DNA of 64,000 nucleotides from Kitasatospora mediocidica KCTC 9733. GTDB taxonomy: Bacteria > Actinomycetota > Actinomycetes > Streptomycetales > Streptomycetaceae. This document shows, piece after piece, positions 25,819-34,877 of the stretch (position 1 is the first letter of the stretch; each line of letters begins with the position of its first letter). The notes beneath the pieces are model-generated. The model worked only from the letters and a program-made list of their open reading frames with translations. It had not been told where the DNA came from and ran no database searches. Made by a program: the position numbers and the translations under genes. The stretch is taken from the NCBI RefSeq assembly GCF_000744225.1, contig NZ_JQLN01000005.1, positions 1 to 64,000 of the forward strand. The letters are read 5' to 3'.

Positions 25819-27012
25819 TCAGCCCTTGACGCAGACCACCTGCTTCAACTTGGCCACCACCGCGACCAGGTCCTGCTGCTGCGCCATGACCTTGTCGATC
25901 GACTTGTAGGCGCCCGGGATCTCGTCGACCACGCCGCTGTCCTTGCGGCACTCCACGCCCCGGGTCTGCTCCTCCAGGTCCTTGACCGTGAACTTCCTCT
26001 TGGCCGCGGTCCGGCTCATCTTGCGGCCGGCGCCGTGCGAGGCGGAGTTGAACGAGTCCGCGTTGCCCAGGCCGCGGACGATGTACGACCCGGTGCCCAT
26101 GGAGCCCGGGATGATCCCGAGATCACCGGAGCCGGCCCGGATCGCACCCTTGCGGGTGACCAACAGGTCGACGCCGTCGTAGCGTTCCTCGCTGACGTAG
26201 TTGTGGTGGCAGCTGATCACCTGGTCGAAGGCGACCTCGGCCCGGGGGAACTCACCGCGCACCACGTCCTGGAAGAGCGCCATCATGACCGCCCGGTTGC
26301 GCTTGGCGTACTCCTGCGCCCAGAAGAGGTCCTGGCGGTAGGCGTCCATCTCCGGGGTCTTCGCGAGGAAGACCGCGAGGTCGCGGTCGACCAGACCCTG
26401 GTTGTGCGAGAGCGAGCGAGCGACACCCATGTGGTGGTCCGCCAGCTCCTTGCCGATGTTGCGCGATCCAGAATGCAGCATCAACCAGACGGAATCGGTC
26501 GTGTCGAGACAGAACTCGACGAAGTGGTTCCCGGCCCCGAGCGTGCCCATCTGCTGCATGGCCCGCTCGCGCCGCCACTTCACCTCCGGCGCGACCTGGT
26601 CGAACCGGCCCCAGAAGTCCTCCCACCCCGTCGCCGTGAGGTCCCGCAGTGAGCGCGGGTCGACCGGGTCGGTGTGCAGGCCGCGGCCGACCGGGATGAG
26701 CTGCTCGATCCGCGAGCGCAGTCGGCCGAGATCGTCGGGCAGGTCGCGGGCGGTCAGCGAGGTCTTCACCGCGCTCATCCCGCAGCCGATGTCGACGCCG
26801 ACCGCGGCCGGGCAGACCGCGTCCTTCATGGCGATGACGGACCCGACGGTCGCGCCCTTGCCCAGGTGGACGTCCGGCATCACGGCGAGGCCGTGCAGCC
26901 AGGGCAGGCCGGAGATGTTGCGCAGCTGCTGGAGAGCCTCGCCCTCGACCGTCGCCGGATCGGTCCACATCCGGATCGGGACGCGTGCGCCGGGTACTTC
27001 GGTGTACGACAT
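25819..27012 (-). CDS. rtcB: RNA-splicing ligase RtcB
   Basis: Joins RNA 2',3'-cyclic phosphate or 3'-phosphate ends to 5'-hydroxyl ends using GTP and Mn, acting in RNA repair. 397 residues. Metal and guanylylation motifs are intact: PDVHLGKGATVG, VGVDIGCGM, LGAGNHFVE, MLHSGSRNIG, HHNYV, GSMGTGSYIV, and SHGAGRKMSR with the guanylylated His. The reading is extended upstream by low-complexity sequence, but ATG 27012 (MSYTEVPG) preceded by TTGGGGG is the natural start. The RIO kinase follows 282 bp downstream. Confidence 0.95.
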   Translation of the reverse strand: MSYTEVPGARVPIRMWTDPATVEGEALQQLRNISGLPWLHGLAVMPDVHLGKGATVGSVIAMKDAVCPAAVGVDIGCGMSAVKTSLTARDLPDDLGRLRSRIEQLIPVGRGLHTDPVDPRSLRDLTATGWEDFWGRFDQVAPEVKWRRERAMQQMGTLGAGNHFVEFCLDTTDSVWLMLHSGSRNIGKELADHHMGVARSLSHNQGLVDRDLAVFLAKTPEMDAYRQDLFWAQEYAKRNRAVMMALFQDVVRGEFPRAEVAFDQVISCHHNYVSEERYDGVDLLVTRKGAIRAGSGDLGIIPGSMGTGSYIVRGLGNADSFNSASHGAGRKMSRTAAKRKFTVKDLEEQTRGVECRKDSGVVDEIPGAYKSIDKVMAQQQDLVAVVAKLKQVVCVKG

Positions 27013-27085
27013 GGTGAGACTGACCCCCAAAGGTCGACGATTCCAGGGTAGGACTGCCACGCGAAGAGTCCGGCGTGGCTCGGGA

Positions 27086-27113
27086 AGGCTGTGGCGCGGG
27101 AGGCTGTGGCGCG
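27086..27113. repeat. 15-bp-period tandem repeat upstream of rtcB
   Basis: AGGCTGTGGCGCG occurs at 27086-27098 and 27101-27113, 74 bp upstream of rtcB. Confidence 0.7.
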
Positions 27114-27330
27114 AGAGCGACGGGAACGGCCTGGCGGCAGGGCTCAGGCGGTTCGTCGCGAGCTGCGGGAGGCAACGGACGGCCGCCTCGGGGAGCGCAG
27201 AGCGCTGACGCGCCTGCCTGGTTGCTCGACCCGCACGGTGACCGCCTCCTCTCCCGATTGTCGCCTGTCCGCCGCGCTGTGCGACGGGGATATCAACCCA
27301 TGGAACCGGCGTGCCGGGCAAGGGAATTAC

Positions 27331-27361
27331 CGAGGCCCGGCGGATCATCCGCCGGGCCTCG
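27331..27361 (-). terminator. Terminator of the M16 protease operon
   Basis: Perfect 14-bp stem (27331-27344 with 27348-27361), a 3-base loop, 22 bp beyond the stop of the second M16 gene. Confidence 0.8.
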
Positions 27362-27383
27362 GGCACCACCTGCCGAAACAGCG

Positions 27384-28772
27384 TCAGGAGGAGATGACGG
27401 TGACCTCGCCGATGCCGAGCTCCCTGACCTGCTCACCGATCACCGAGGCGTCCCCGACCAGGACGGTGACCAGCCGCTCGGGCAGGAAGCCGCTGACCAC
27501 GGCGTCCGTGGCGGCCTGCGTGCTCAGGACGGCCATCTGCCGGTAGACCTCGGCCTGGAAGTCGTCCGCGAGGTGCTGTTCGACCTGGTCGGCGAGGGTA
27601 CTCGCCACCGATCCGGCGGTCTCGTAGCGCAGCGGGGCGACCCCGACCAGGTACTGCACGGCCTCCTCGCGCTCGGCGTCGGTGAGGCCCTCGGCGGCGA
27701 GGGTGCGCAGGATGGTCCAGGTGTCGGCCAGCGCGGGTGCGGTGGACGCGGTGTCCACGGAGCCGCTGATGGCGAGCAGCGCGCGGCCCGAGCCGTCGGC
27801 GGCGGAGCGCAGCGGCTGGGCGAAGGCCCGTACGCCGTAGGTGTAGCCCTTCTCCTCGCGCAGCACCTTGTCCAGCCGGGAGGTCAGGGTGCCGCCCAGG
27901 CAGTAGGTGCCGAGCACCTGCGCGGCCCAGGCCGGGTCGTGCCGGTCGGGGCCGATCCGGCCGATCAGCAGCTGGGTCTGGACGGCTCCGGGCCGGTCCA
28001 CGATGACCACCCGCGCGCTGTCGTCGGCGGTGACCGGCGCGGCCTTGCTGGGCTCGGCCCGGTCGCCGCTCCAGCTGCCCAGGGTGGACTCCAGGAGCGC
28101 CGGGAGGTCGACGCCGGTGAGGTCGCCGACCACGACCACGCTGGCGGTGGACGGACGGACGTGCGCGTCGTAGAAGGCCTTGACCGCGGCGCGGTCGATC
28201 CGCTTGACGCTCTCGGCGCTGCCGGCCCGCGGGCGCGACAGGCGGTCCGCGGAGTCGAAGAGCTCGGCGTGCAGCGCCTTGGCCGCGCGGCGGGCCGGGT
28301 TGGCCTGCTCGTGGACGATCTCGTCGAGGCGGTTGGCGACCAGCCGCTCGATCTCGTCCTCGGGCAGCGCGGGAGAGCGCAGCGCGTCGGCGAGGAGGGT
28401 GAGGCCGCGCTCCAGGCGGGAGACCGGCACCTCCAGGGCGACCCGGATGCAGGGGTGGTCGGCGTTCGCGTCGAGGGTGGCTCCGGCGCGCTCCAGCTCG
28501 CCGGCGAACTCCTCGGCGGTGAGCGTGTCCGTGCCCTCGTTGAGCGCCCGCGCCAGGACCGTCGCGACGCCCTCCAGCTCGGTGGGCTCGGCGGCGAGCG
28601 GCGCGTCGACCAGCACGTCGACGGCCACCAGCTGCTGGCCGGGACGGTTGCAGTGCAGCACCGTCAGGCCGTTGGCCAGCACCGAGCGGGTGGGCGCCGG
28701 GAAGGCCCACGGGGTCGGCGTGCCGGGCTGCGGCTGCGGGTGGAAGGTCATGGTGGGGACGAAGGTGCTCAT
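27384..28772 (-). CDS. M16 peptidase-like subunit without the zinc site
   Basis: 462 residues in two M16 half-domains. Where active members have HxxEH this protein has LEGVATVLARALNEGTD, so it cannot bind catalytic zinc. The C-terminal half keeps the substrate-binding R/Y pair in RLDKVLREEKGYTYG. This mirrors the non-catalytic partner of heterodimeric M16B peptidases. ATG 28772 overlaps the upstream gene's stop (ATGA, 28769-28772), implying stoichiometric, coupled translation. A terminator follows. Confidence 0.88.
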   Translation of the reverse strand: MSTFVPTMTFHPQPQPGTPTPWAFPAPTRSVLANGLTVLHCNRPGQQLVAVDVLVDAPLAAEPTELEGVATVLARALNEGTDTLTAEEFAGELERAGATLDANADHPCIRVALEVPVSRLERGLTLLADALRSPALPEDEIERLVANRLDEIVHEQANPARRAAKALHAELFDSADRLSRPRAGSAESVKRIDRAAVKAFYDAHVRPSTASVVVVGDLTGVDLPALLESTLGSWSGDRAEPSKAAPVTADDSARVVIVDRPGAVQTQLLIGRIGPDRHDPAWAAQVLGTYCLGGTLTSRLDKVLREEKGYTYGVRAFAQPLRSAADGSGRALLAISGSVDTASTAPALADTWTILRTLAAEGLTDAEREEAVQYLVGVAPLRYETAGSVASTLADQVEQHLADDFQAEVYRQMAVLSTQAATDAVVSGFLPERLVTVLVGDASVIGEQVRELGIGEVTVISS

Positions 28773-30103
28773 GCGGCGTCCTCCTCGGCGTTGTCGGAGT
28801 CGGCATCGGCGGTGGCCAGCGGCTCGTAGACGAGCACGGCGCGGTTGTCCGGGCGCAGGCGGGCCGCGGCGACCGCCCTGACCTCCTCCGCGGTGACGTC
28901 CAGGACCTTGGCGAGGGCGTCGTTGACCAGGTTGGGGTCGCCGAACAGGACGGCGAACCGGCAGAGTTCGTCGGCGCGGCCGCTGACGGTGGTCAGCCGG
29001 TCGAGCCACTCCCGCTCGATCTGCGCCTGCGCGCGCTCCAGCTCCTGCGGGGTGGGGCCCTCCGCGGCGAACCGGGCGAGCTCCTCGTCGACGGCGCTCT
29101 CGATCTGCTCGATCGTCGCCTCACCGCTGGTCTTGACGTCGAGCCAGCCCAGCGAGGGGGCGCCGGACAGCCGCAGCATGCCGAAGCCGGCCGACACGGC
29201 GGTACGGTCGCGGCGGACCAGCCGGTTGTAGAGACGGCTGGACTCGCCGGAACCGAGGACGGTGAGCGCCAGGTCCACGGCGTCGGCCTCGCGGGTTCCG
29301 TCGTGCGGCAGGCGATAGGCGGACATCAGCGCGCGGGAGGGGACCTCCTCCTCGACCAGCTCGCGGATCTCCTGCCCGATCACCTCGGGCAACGTTCCGT
29401 CGCGCGGCGGCTGCTTGCCGTCGTGCGCGGGGATGGACCCGAAGTACTTCTCGACCCAGGCGACGGCCTGCTCGGCGTCGAAGTCGCCGACGATCGAGAG
29501 CACCGCGTTGTTGGGGGCGTAGTACGTGCGGAAGAAGGCGCGGGCGTCTTCCAGCGTGGCCGCGTCCAGGTCGGCCATCGAGCCGATCGGGGTGTGATGG
29601 TAGGGGTGGCCCTCCGGGTAGGAGAGCCGGGTGAGCTTCTCGAACGCCGTGCCGTAGGGCACGTTGTCGTAGCGCTGGCGGCGCTCGTTCTTGACGACGT
29701 CGCGCTGGTTCTCCATCGACGCGTCGTCCAGCGCGGCGAGCAGCGAGCCCATCCGGTCGGCCTCCAGCCAGAGCGCGAGCTCCAGCTGGTGGGTCGGCAT
29801 GGTCTCGAAGTAGTTGGTGCGCTCGAAGCTCGTGGTGCCGTTGAGCGATCCGCCCGCACCCTGGACGAGCTCGAAGTGGCCGTTGTTCGAGACGTTGGCG
29901 GAGCCCTGGAACATCAGGTGCTCGAACAGGTGCGCCAGACCCGTACGCCCCTTCACCTCATGGCGGGAGCCGACGTCGTACCAGAGGCAGACGGCGGCCA
30001 CCGGAGTGAGGTGGTCCTCTGAGAGCACCACACGCAGGCCGTTGGCCAGGCGGTGCTCGGTGATCGCGATGCCTTTGGTGGAGGCGGGGGCCGGGTTGGC
30101 CAT
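28769..30103 (-). CDS. M16B zinc metalloprotease, catalytic subunit
   Basis: 444 residues. The inverted zinc motif HLFEH (H58, E61, H62) sits in GRTGLAHLFEHLMFQGSANV, with the distal Glu ligand in ENQRDVVKNERRQ. The C-terminal half lacks the R/Y motif of its partner, and the pair should form a processing-peptidase-like heterodimer. No signal peptide is present. Likely roles are degradation of peptides released from processing; the substrate is unknown. First gene of a two-gene operon, divergent from parC by 243 bp. Confidence 0.9.
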   Translation of the reverse strand: MANPAPASTKGIAITEHRLANGLRVVLSEDHLTPVAAVCLWYDVGSRHEVKGRTGLAHLFEHLMFQGSANVSNNGHFELVQGAGGSLNGTTSFERTNYFETMPTHQLELALWLEADRMGSLLAALDDASMENQRDVVKNERRQRYDNVPYGTAFEKLTRLSYPEGHPYHHTPIGSMADLDAATLEDARAFFRTYYAPNNAVLSIVGDFDAEQAVAWVEKYFGSIPAHDGKQPPRDGTLPEVIGQEIRELVEEEVPSRALMSAYRLPHDGTREADAVDLALTVLGSGESSRLYNRLVRRDRTAVSAGFGMLRLSGAPSLGWLDVKTSGEATIEQIESAVDEELARFAAEGPTPQELERAQAQIEREWLDRLTTVSGRADELCRFAVLFGDPNLVNDALAKVLDVTAEEVRAVAAARLRPDNRAVLVYEPLATADADSDNAEEDAA

Positions 30104-30346
30104 GCGCTCGGGTCCTTCCCGTCGAGTTGGGGTCGGGGGGATCGTCGGATGTCAGCAGCCCCCATTGTGGTGCAACGCGGCAGGGCCGCAGATGTGTCCG
30201 CGCGGATGAGCCGTTCGCCAGCGGCGGAAGAGGGTCGTGGGGCGGCCCTTGGCGGGCGGTGTCGGTGAGAGGGTCCACAATGGGGGGCGCCGTACCCCGG
30301 TGACGACACGTGATGCAGCTGACAGACGCAAGGGAGCCCCGCCGCG

Positions 30347-32806
30347 ATGGCCCGCCGCAGTTCGCCGACCCCGCCGCCCGGAGACTTCGAGGAGCGGATC
30401 CTCGATGTCGACGTCGTGGACGAGATGCAGGGTTCGTTCCTGGAGTACGCCTACTCGGTGATCTACTCCCGAGCCCTGCCGGACGCGCGGGACGGCCTCA
30501 AGCCGGTGCACCGCCGAATCCTCTACCAGGCCAACGAGATGGGCCTTCGCCCGGATCGCTCGCACGTGAAGTGCGCCCGCGTGGTCGGCGAGGTGATGGG
30601 TCGCCTCCACCCGCACGGGGACGCCTCGATCTACGACTCGATCGTCCGGATGGCACAGCCGTTCTCCATGCGGGTGCCGCTGATCGACGGGCACGGCAAC
30701 TTCGGCTCGCTCGGCAACGACGACCCGCCGGCCGCGATGCGTTACACCGAGTCACGGCTGACGGCCGCCTCGATGGCGCTGGTCGAGTCGATCCACGAGG
30801 ACACCGTCGACTTCGGGCCGAACTACGACGGCAGCGAGCAGGAGCCGGCGGTGCTCCCCGCCGCGTTCCCGAACCTGCTGGTCAACGGCACCTCGGGGAT
30901 CGCGGTCGGGATGGCGACCAACATGCCGCCGCACAACCTCAGCGAGGTGGTGGCCGCCGCCCGGCACCTGATCAAGCACCCGGGCGCCGACCTCGACACG
31001 CTGATGCGCTTCATCCCCGGTCCGGACCTGCCGACCGGCGGCCGGATCGTCGGCCTCTCCGGCATCCGCGACGCCTACGAGAACGGCCGCGGCACCTTCA
31101 AGATCCGTGCCACCGTCACGGTGGAGGACGTCACCCCGCGCCGCAAGGGCCTCGTGGTGACCGAACTGCCGTTCACGGTCGGCCCGGAGAAGGTGATCGC
31201 CAAGATCAAGGACCTGGTCGGCGCCAAGAAGCTGCAGGGCATCGCGGACGTCAAGGACCTCACCGACCGCGAGCACGGCCTGCGGCTGGTGATCGAGGTC
31301 AAGAACGGCTTCGTCCCCGAGGCACTGCTCCAGCAGCTCTACAAGCTGACGCCGATGGAAGAGACCTTCGGCATCAACAACGTGGCGCTGGTGGACGGCC
31401 AGCCGCTGACGCTGGGCCTCAAGGAGCTGCTGGAGGTCTACGTCGACCACCGCTTCGAGGTGGTCCGCCGGCGCAGCGAGTTCCGCCGGCGCAAGCGCCA
31501 GGAGCGGCTGCACCTGGTCGAGGGCCTGCTGGTGGCGCTGGTCGACATCGACGAGGTCATCGCGCTGATCCGGTCCAGCGACAACGCCTCGCAGGCCAAG
31601 GAGCGCCTGATGGAGCGCTTCTCGCTCTCCGAGGTGCAGACCGCGTACATCCTGGACACGCCGCTGCGCCGGCTGACCCGGTTCGACCGGGTCGAGCTGG
31701 AGGAGGAGCAGGCCAAGCTCTCCGGCGAGATCGCCGAGCTGACCGAGATCCTGGAGTCGGACAGCAAGCTGCGCACCGTCGTCTCCACCGAACTGGGCGC
31801 GGTGGCCAAGCAGTTCGGCACCGAGCGGCGCACGGTGCTGCTGGAGGCCGGCGCACTGCCGTCGGCCGCGCTGGCCGTGCCACTGGAGGTGGCCGACGAC
31901 CCGTGCCGGGTGCTGCTCTCCTCCACCGGGATGCTGGCCCGCACGCCGGACGGCGAGCCGGTCGAGCTCGGGGAGCCCTCGACGAGCCGTTCCAAGCACG
32001 ACGTGATCGTCTCCGCGGTGCCCGCCACCGCGCGGGCCGACGTCGGCGCGGTGACCTCGGCCGGCCGAGTGCTGCGGCTGCCCGTGATCGACCTGCCCGC
32101 GCTGCCGCCGCAGCCCTCGCTCTCGCTGGCCGGCGGGGCGCAGATCGGCGAGCTGCTCCGGCTGGAGCCGGGCGAGCGGTTGATCGCCCTGACCACGCTC
32201 GACGAGTCCTCGCCCGGCCTGGCACTGGGCACCGCGCAGGGCGTGGTCAAGCGGGTGGTGCCGGAATGGCCCGCCAACAAGGACGAGTTCGAGGTGATCG
32301 CGCTCAAGGACGGCGACGAGGTGGTCGGCGCCGTCGAGCTGCGCACCGGTGAAGAAGACCTGGTCTTCATCGCCAGCGACGCCCAGCTGCTGCGCTACCC
32401 GGCCGGTCAGGTCCGCCCGCAGGGCCGGCCGGCGGGCGGGATGGCCGGCATCAAGCTGACCGACGGCGCCCGGGTGCTCTCCTTCACCGCGGTCGACCCG
32501 GCGGTGGACGCCGTGGTGATCTCGGTGGCCGGTGCCTCGGGGACCCTCACCGGCGAGGCGCAGAGCAGCTGGAAGGTGACGCCCTTCGAGCAGTACCCGC
32601 GCAAGGGCCGGGCCACCGGCGGGGTGCGCTGCCAGCGCTTCCTGCGCGGGGAGGACGCGCTGGCGTTCGCCTGGGCGGGCGCGATGCCGGCCCGGGCGGC
32701 CGCGGCCAACGGTGCGCCGGTGACCCTGCCGGAGCGCGACCCGCGCAGGGACGGCTCGGGCACGCCGGTGACCACGCCGGTGGCCGCCGTCGCAGGACCG
32801 GCCTGA
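30347..32806 (+). CDS. parC: DNA topoisomerase IV subunit A
   Basis: DNA breakage-reunion subunit that decatenates daughter chromosomes with ParE. 819 residues. Winged-helix region [21 protein letters not shown]; catalytic Y133 in [10 protein letters not shown]-terminal beta-propeller from about 500. The order parC here and parE at 39780, with neighbours as in the streptomycete core, favours ParC over GyrA, although gyrA/parC cannot be fully told apart by motif alone. Ala93 sits at the position equivalent to E. coli GyrA Ser83. AAGGGAG lies 10 bases before the ATG. Confidence 0.92.
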   Translation: MARRSSPTPPPGDFEERILDVDVVDEMQGSFLEYAYSVIYSRALPDARDGLKPVHRRILYQANEMGLRPDRSHVKCARVVGEVMGRLHPHGDASIYDSIVRMAQPFSMRVPLIDGHGNFGSLGNDDPPAAMRYTESRLTAASMALVESIHEDTVDFGPNYDGSEQEPAVLPAAFPNLLVNGTSGIAVGMATNMPPHNLSEVVAAARHLIKHPGADLDTLMRFIPGPDLPTGGRIVGLSGIRDAYENGRGTFKIRATVTVEDVTPRRKGLVVTELPFTVGPEKVIAKIKDLVGAKKLQGIADVKDLTDREHGLRLVIEVKNGFVPEALLQQLYKLTPMEETFGINNVALVDGQPLTLGLKELLEVYVDHRFEVVRRRSEFRRRKRQERLHLVEGLLVALVDIDEVIALIRSSDNASQAKERLMERFSLSEVQTAYILDTPLRRLTRFDRVELEEEQAKLSGEIAELTEILESDSKLRTVVSTELGAVAKQFGTERRTVLLEAGALPSAALAVPLEVADDPCRVLLSSTGMLARTPDGEPVELGEPSTSRSKHDVIVSAVPATARADVGAVTSAGRVLRLPVIDLPALPPQPSLSLAGGAQIGELLRLEPGERLIALTTLDESSPGLALGTAQGVVKRVVPEWPANKDEFEVIALKDGDEVVGAVELRTGEEDLVFIASDAQLLRYPAGQVRPQGRPAGGMAGIKLTDGARVLSFTAVDPAVDAVVISVAGASGTLTGEAQSSWKVTPFEQYPRKGRATGGVRCQRFLRGEDALAFAWAGAMPARAAAANGAPVTLPERDPRRDGSGTPVTTPVAAVAGPA

Positions 32807-32824
32807 ACAAGGGGCGCTCGCTTG

Positions 32825-32860
32825 GGTCACCCTCCCGTTGACGCGGGTAGGGTGACCTAA
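32825..32860 (+). promoter_or_regulatory. Inverted repeat with iron-box-like half, leaderless promoter zone
   Basis: GGTCACCCTCCCG (32825-32837) pairs with 32844-32857 with one bulge. The right part GGGTAGGGTGACCTAA (32845-32860) agrees with the DmdR/IdeR iron box TTAGGTTAGGCTCACCTAA at 13 of its last 16 positions. TAGGGT at 32848-32853 is 7 bases before the GTG, fitting a leaderless -10 box. It may also serve as the parC terminator. Confidence 0.4.
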
Positions 32861-33763
32861 GTGACCACCTGTGCGACGCTGTCGAGCGAGCTGACCGAGC
32901 CCCTGTCCGCCACCGCCGCCACCGCCACCACCTGGCTGCTGATCGAGCAGTCCGGGCCCTGGGGTGCCAAGGCTCTCGGCGAGAGCCACCTCCCCGAAGG
33001 CCTGGGCGCGGCCCTGGACGCGGCCTGCGCGGGAACCGGCGTGCGCCCGGCGCTGATCCGGCGCCCGGGCCGGCACGCCGACACCCATACCGACGCCGGA
33101 CACCAGGTGGTACTGGCCCACACCGCACCGGGCAACTCCTGGCTGCGACGGGCCGAACTCGCCGACCTGACCGAGCTGTTGACGCTGGATCTGGCGGCGG
33201 CCGGCGCGGGCGAGCACGGCGGCTTCGGCTCCGCGCACACCGGCGGCCCGCTGGCGCTGGTGTGCACCAACGGCCGTCGCGACCGCTGCTGCGCGCTGCT
33301 GGGCCGTCCGCTGGCCGCCGAGCTGGCGGCTGCCGGGCACAGCGAGGTCTGGGAGGTCACCCACCTGGGCGGCCACCGCTTCTCCCCCACCATGCTGGTG
33401 CTGCCGTACGGCTACGCCTACGGGCGGCTGACCGAGGCCCGCGCCAAGGAGGTGCTGGCCGCGACGGCCGCCGGGCACACCGTCCCGCAGTTCTCCCGCG
33501 GACGCTCGTACTGGGACCGTCCGGCGCAGGCGGCCGAGCAGGCGGTCCGGGAGCTGACCGGCGAGACGGCCGCGGACGCCCTGACCATCACCCAGGAGCT
33601 CGCGGGCGACGGGCGTTGGGCGTGCCGGGTGGACCACCTGGACGGCCGGCGCTGGCGGGTCGAGGTGGCAGCGGAGCTGAGCCTGCCGCCGCGCCCGGAG
33701 AGCTGCGGCAAGGCGCCGGGCACCCCGAGCCGGATGGACGTCCGGTCCGTCACGACGGCTTGA
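32861..33763 (+). CDS. Sucrase/ferredoxin-like (thioredoxin-fold ferredoxin) protein
   Basis: 300-residue protein of the sucrase/ferredoxin-like family, which combines a thioredoxin-like fold with cysteines suited to a [2Fe-2S] cluster. Relevant segments are LVCTNGRRDRCCALLGRP (three Cys) and VWEVTHLGGHRFSPTMLVLPYG with conserved histidines. The historic name implies no sucrase activity. GTG 32861 starts at the end of an operator-like repeat and has no ribosome binding site. The role is probably electron transfer or redox; the partner is unknown. Confidence 0.8.
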   Translation: MTTCATLSSELTEPLSATAATATTWLLIEQSGPWGAKALGESHLPEGLGAALDAACAGTGVRPALIRRPGRHADTHTDAGHQVVLAHTAPGNSWLRRAELADLTELLTLDLAAAGAGEHGGFGSAHTGGPLALVCTNGRRDRCCALLGRPLAAELAAAGHSEVWEVTHLGGHRFSPTMLVLPYGYAYGRLTEARAKEVLAATAAGHTVPQFSRGRSYWDRPAQAAEQAVRELTGETAADALTITQELAGDGRWACRVDHLDGRRWRVEVAAELSLPPRPESCGKAPGTPSRMDVRSVTTA

Positions 33764-33836
33764 CCCCGGCGCGCACTCACCAGGAGTGACCGCCCGTCCG
33801 GGGGATTCCACCAGGCGCCGTAGTCGACCCGGTGCC

Positions 33837-33842
33837 TAGCGT
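33837..33842 (+). promoter_or_regulatory. Leaderless -10 box of the NlpC/P60 gene
   Basis: TAGCGT is exactly 6 bases before ATG 33849, and no Shine-Dalgarno sequence lies between. Confidence 0.45.
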
Positions 33843-33848
33843 GACGCC

Positions 33849-34796
33849 ATGGACATACGCACCCAGACCGTCGTGAGCACGGACGCTGCTGAGCAGGTCC
33901 TCCCTTCGACGGCGGCCGAGTCGGCCGAAGACACCCCGGAGACCAGCCACCGGCCGCACGGCCACCGAGTGGCCCGCCTGCGGCGCGGCATCGGGATCGC
34001 CACCGCCGTGGTGGCGGGCGCCGGAGCGATCAGCCTCGGCGCCTCCGTCGGGACCGCGAGCGCGGACCCCGCCCCCAGTCACTCGGGCTGGGACGGCTCG
34101 GTCTACTGGTTCACCAACGCCGACGGCGACTGGCGCTACACCAGTCACCAGGACGTGTACCTGGACCGGATCGGCGCCGACGACAGCGACAGTGACAGCG
34201 GCTACAACAGCTACTCCGATGACAACAGTGACACTGCCGATCCGACGTCCTCCAGCGGCGACATCCAGCAGGGCTGGGACGGGTCGGTCTACTGGTTCAA
34301 GAACAGCAGCGGCACCTGGCGCTACACCAGTCACGAGGACATCTACCTGGACCGGATCGGCTCCGGGTCCGGCTCCGACTCGGCGGGTGACAGCAGCGCC
34401 TCCGACACCTCGGACTCCGCCTCGCGCGGCAGCGGCGACACCGAGTCGGCCGTCGAGTTCGCCCTCGCCCAGGTCGGCAAGCCCTTCGAGATGGGCGGCA
34501 ACGGGCCGGACGACTACGACTGTTCGGGTCTGGTGCAGCAGGCCTACCTGCGCGCCGGCATCTCGCTGCCGCGGATCGCCGACGACCAGTACAGCGCCAC
34601 CACGCCGATCAGCTCCAGCGATCTGCAGCGCGGTGACCTGCTCTACTGGTCCTACGACGGCTCCCCCGGCCAGATCCACCACACCGCCATCTACCTCGGC
34701 GACAACCAGTACGTCGAGGCGGCGCACCCGGGCACGAACGTCCGGATCTCCCAGCTGAACAGCGGGTACTGGCCGACCCAGACCGGCCGTCCCTGA
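33849..34796 (+). CDS. Secreted NlpC/P60 peptidoglycan hydrolase with a duplicated 30-residue module
   Basis: 315 residues. The signal sequence is long: a 40-residue polar n-region, RLRRG, a hydrophobic core (48-70), and cleavage near ASADP. Two near-identical 30-residue modules (80-109 and 142-171), each starting GWDGSVYWF and ending YLDRIG, are joined by Asp/Ser-rich linkers. The C-terminal NlpC/P60 domain (about 198-310) has C225 in YDCSGLVQ, H278 in QIHHTAIYLG and H293 in AAHPGTNV as the likely catalytic triad. It should cleave D-Glu to diamino-acid bonds in wall peptides; the modules may bind the wall. Confidence 0.88.
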   Translation: MDIRTQTVVSTDAAEQVLPSTAAESAEDTPETSHRPHGHRVARLRRGIGIATAVVAGAGAISLGASVGTASADPAPSHSGWDGSVYWFTNADGDWRYTSHQDVYLDRIGADDSDSDSGYNSYSDDNSDTADPTSSSGDIQQGWDGSVYWFKNSSGTWRYTSHEDIYLDRIGSGSGSDSAGDSSASDTSDSASRGSGDTESAVEFALAQVGKPFEMGGNGPDDYDCSGLVQQAYLRAGISLPRIADDQYSATTPISSSDLQRGDLLYWSYDGSPGQIHHTAIYLGDNQYVEAAHPGTNVRISQLNSGYWPTQTGRP

Positions 34797-34815
34797 CCAC
34801 CCCCCGGACCCAAGA

Positions 34816-34859
34816 GGACGGCCGTCCTCGGCAGCGCGCGCTGCCGAGGACGGCCGTCC
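34816..34859 (+). terminator. Terminator of the NlpC/P60 gene
   Basis: Perfect 19-bp stem (34816-34834 with 34841-34859) and a 6-base loop, 19 bp after the stop and 19 bp from the converging symporter stop, so probably bidirectional. Confidence 0.88.
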
Positions 34860-34877
34860 CGTCGTGGTGCGGGCCGC

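Larger units (their letters stand above)
27013..27383. other. 371-bp intergenic region between rtcB and the M16 operon
   Basis: Contains the rtcB upstream region with a 15-bp-period imperfect tandem repeat (27086-27113), and the M16 operon terminator (27331-27361). No gene and no clear promoter recognised. Confidence 0.6.

Noticed and set aside
30752-33811. About 1000-codon frame on the minus strand
   Set aside because: Antisense to parC and the ferredoxin-like gene, with biased composition only.
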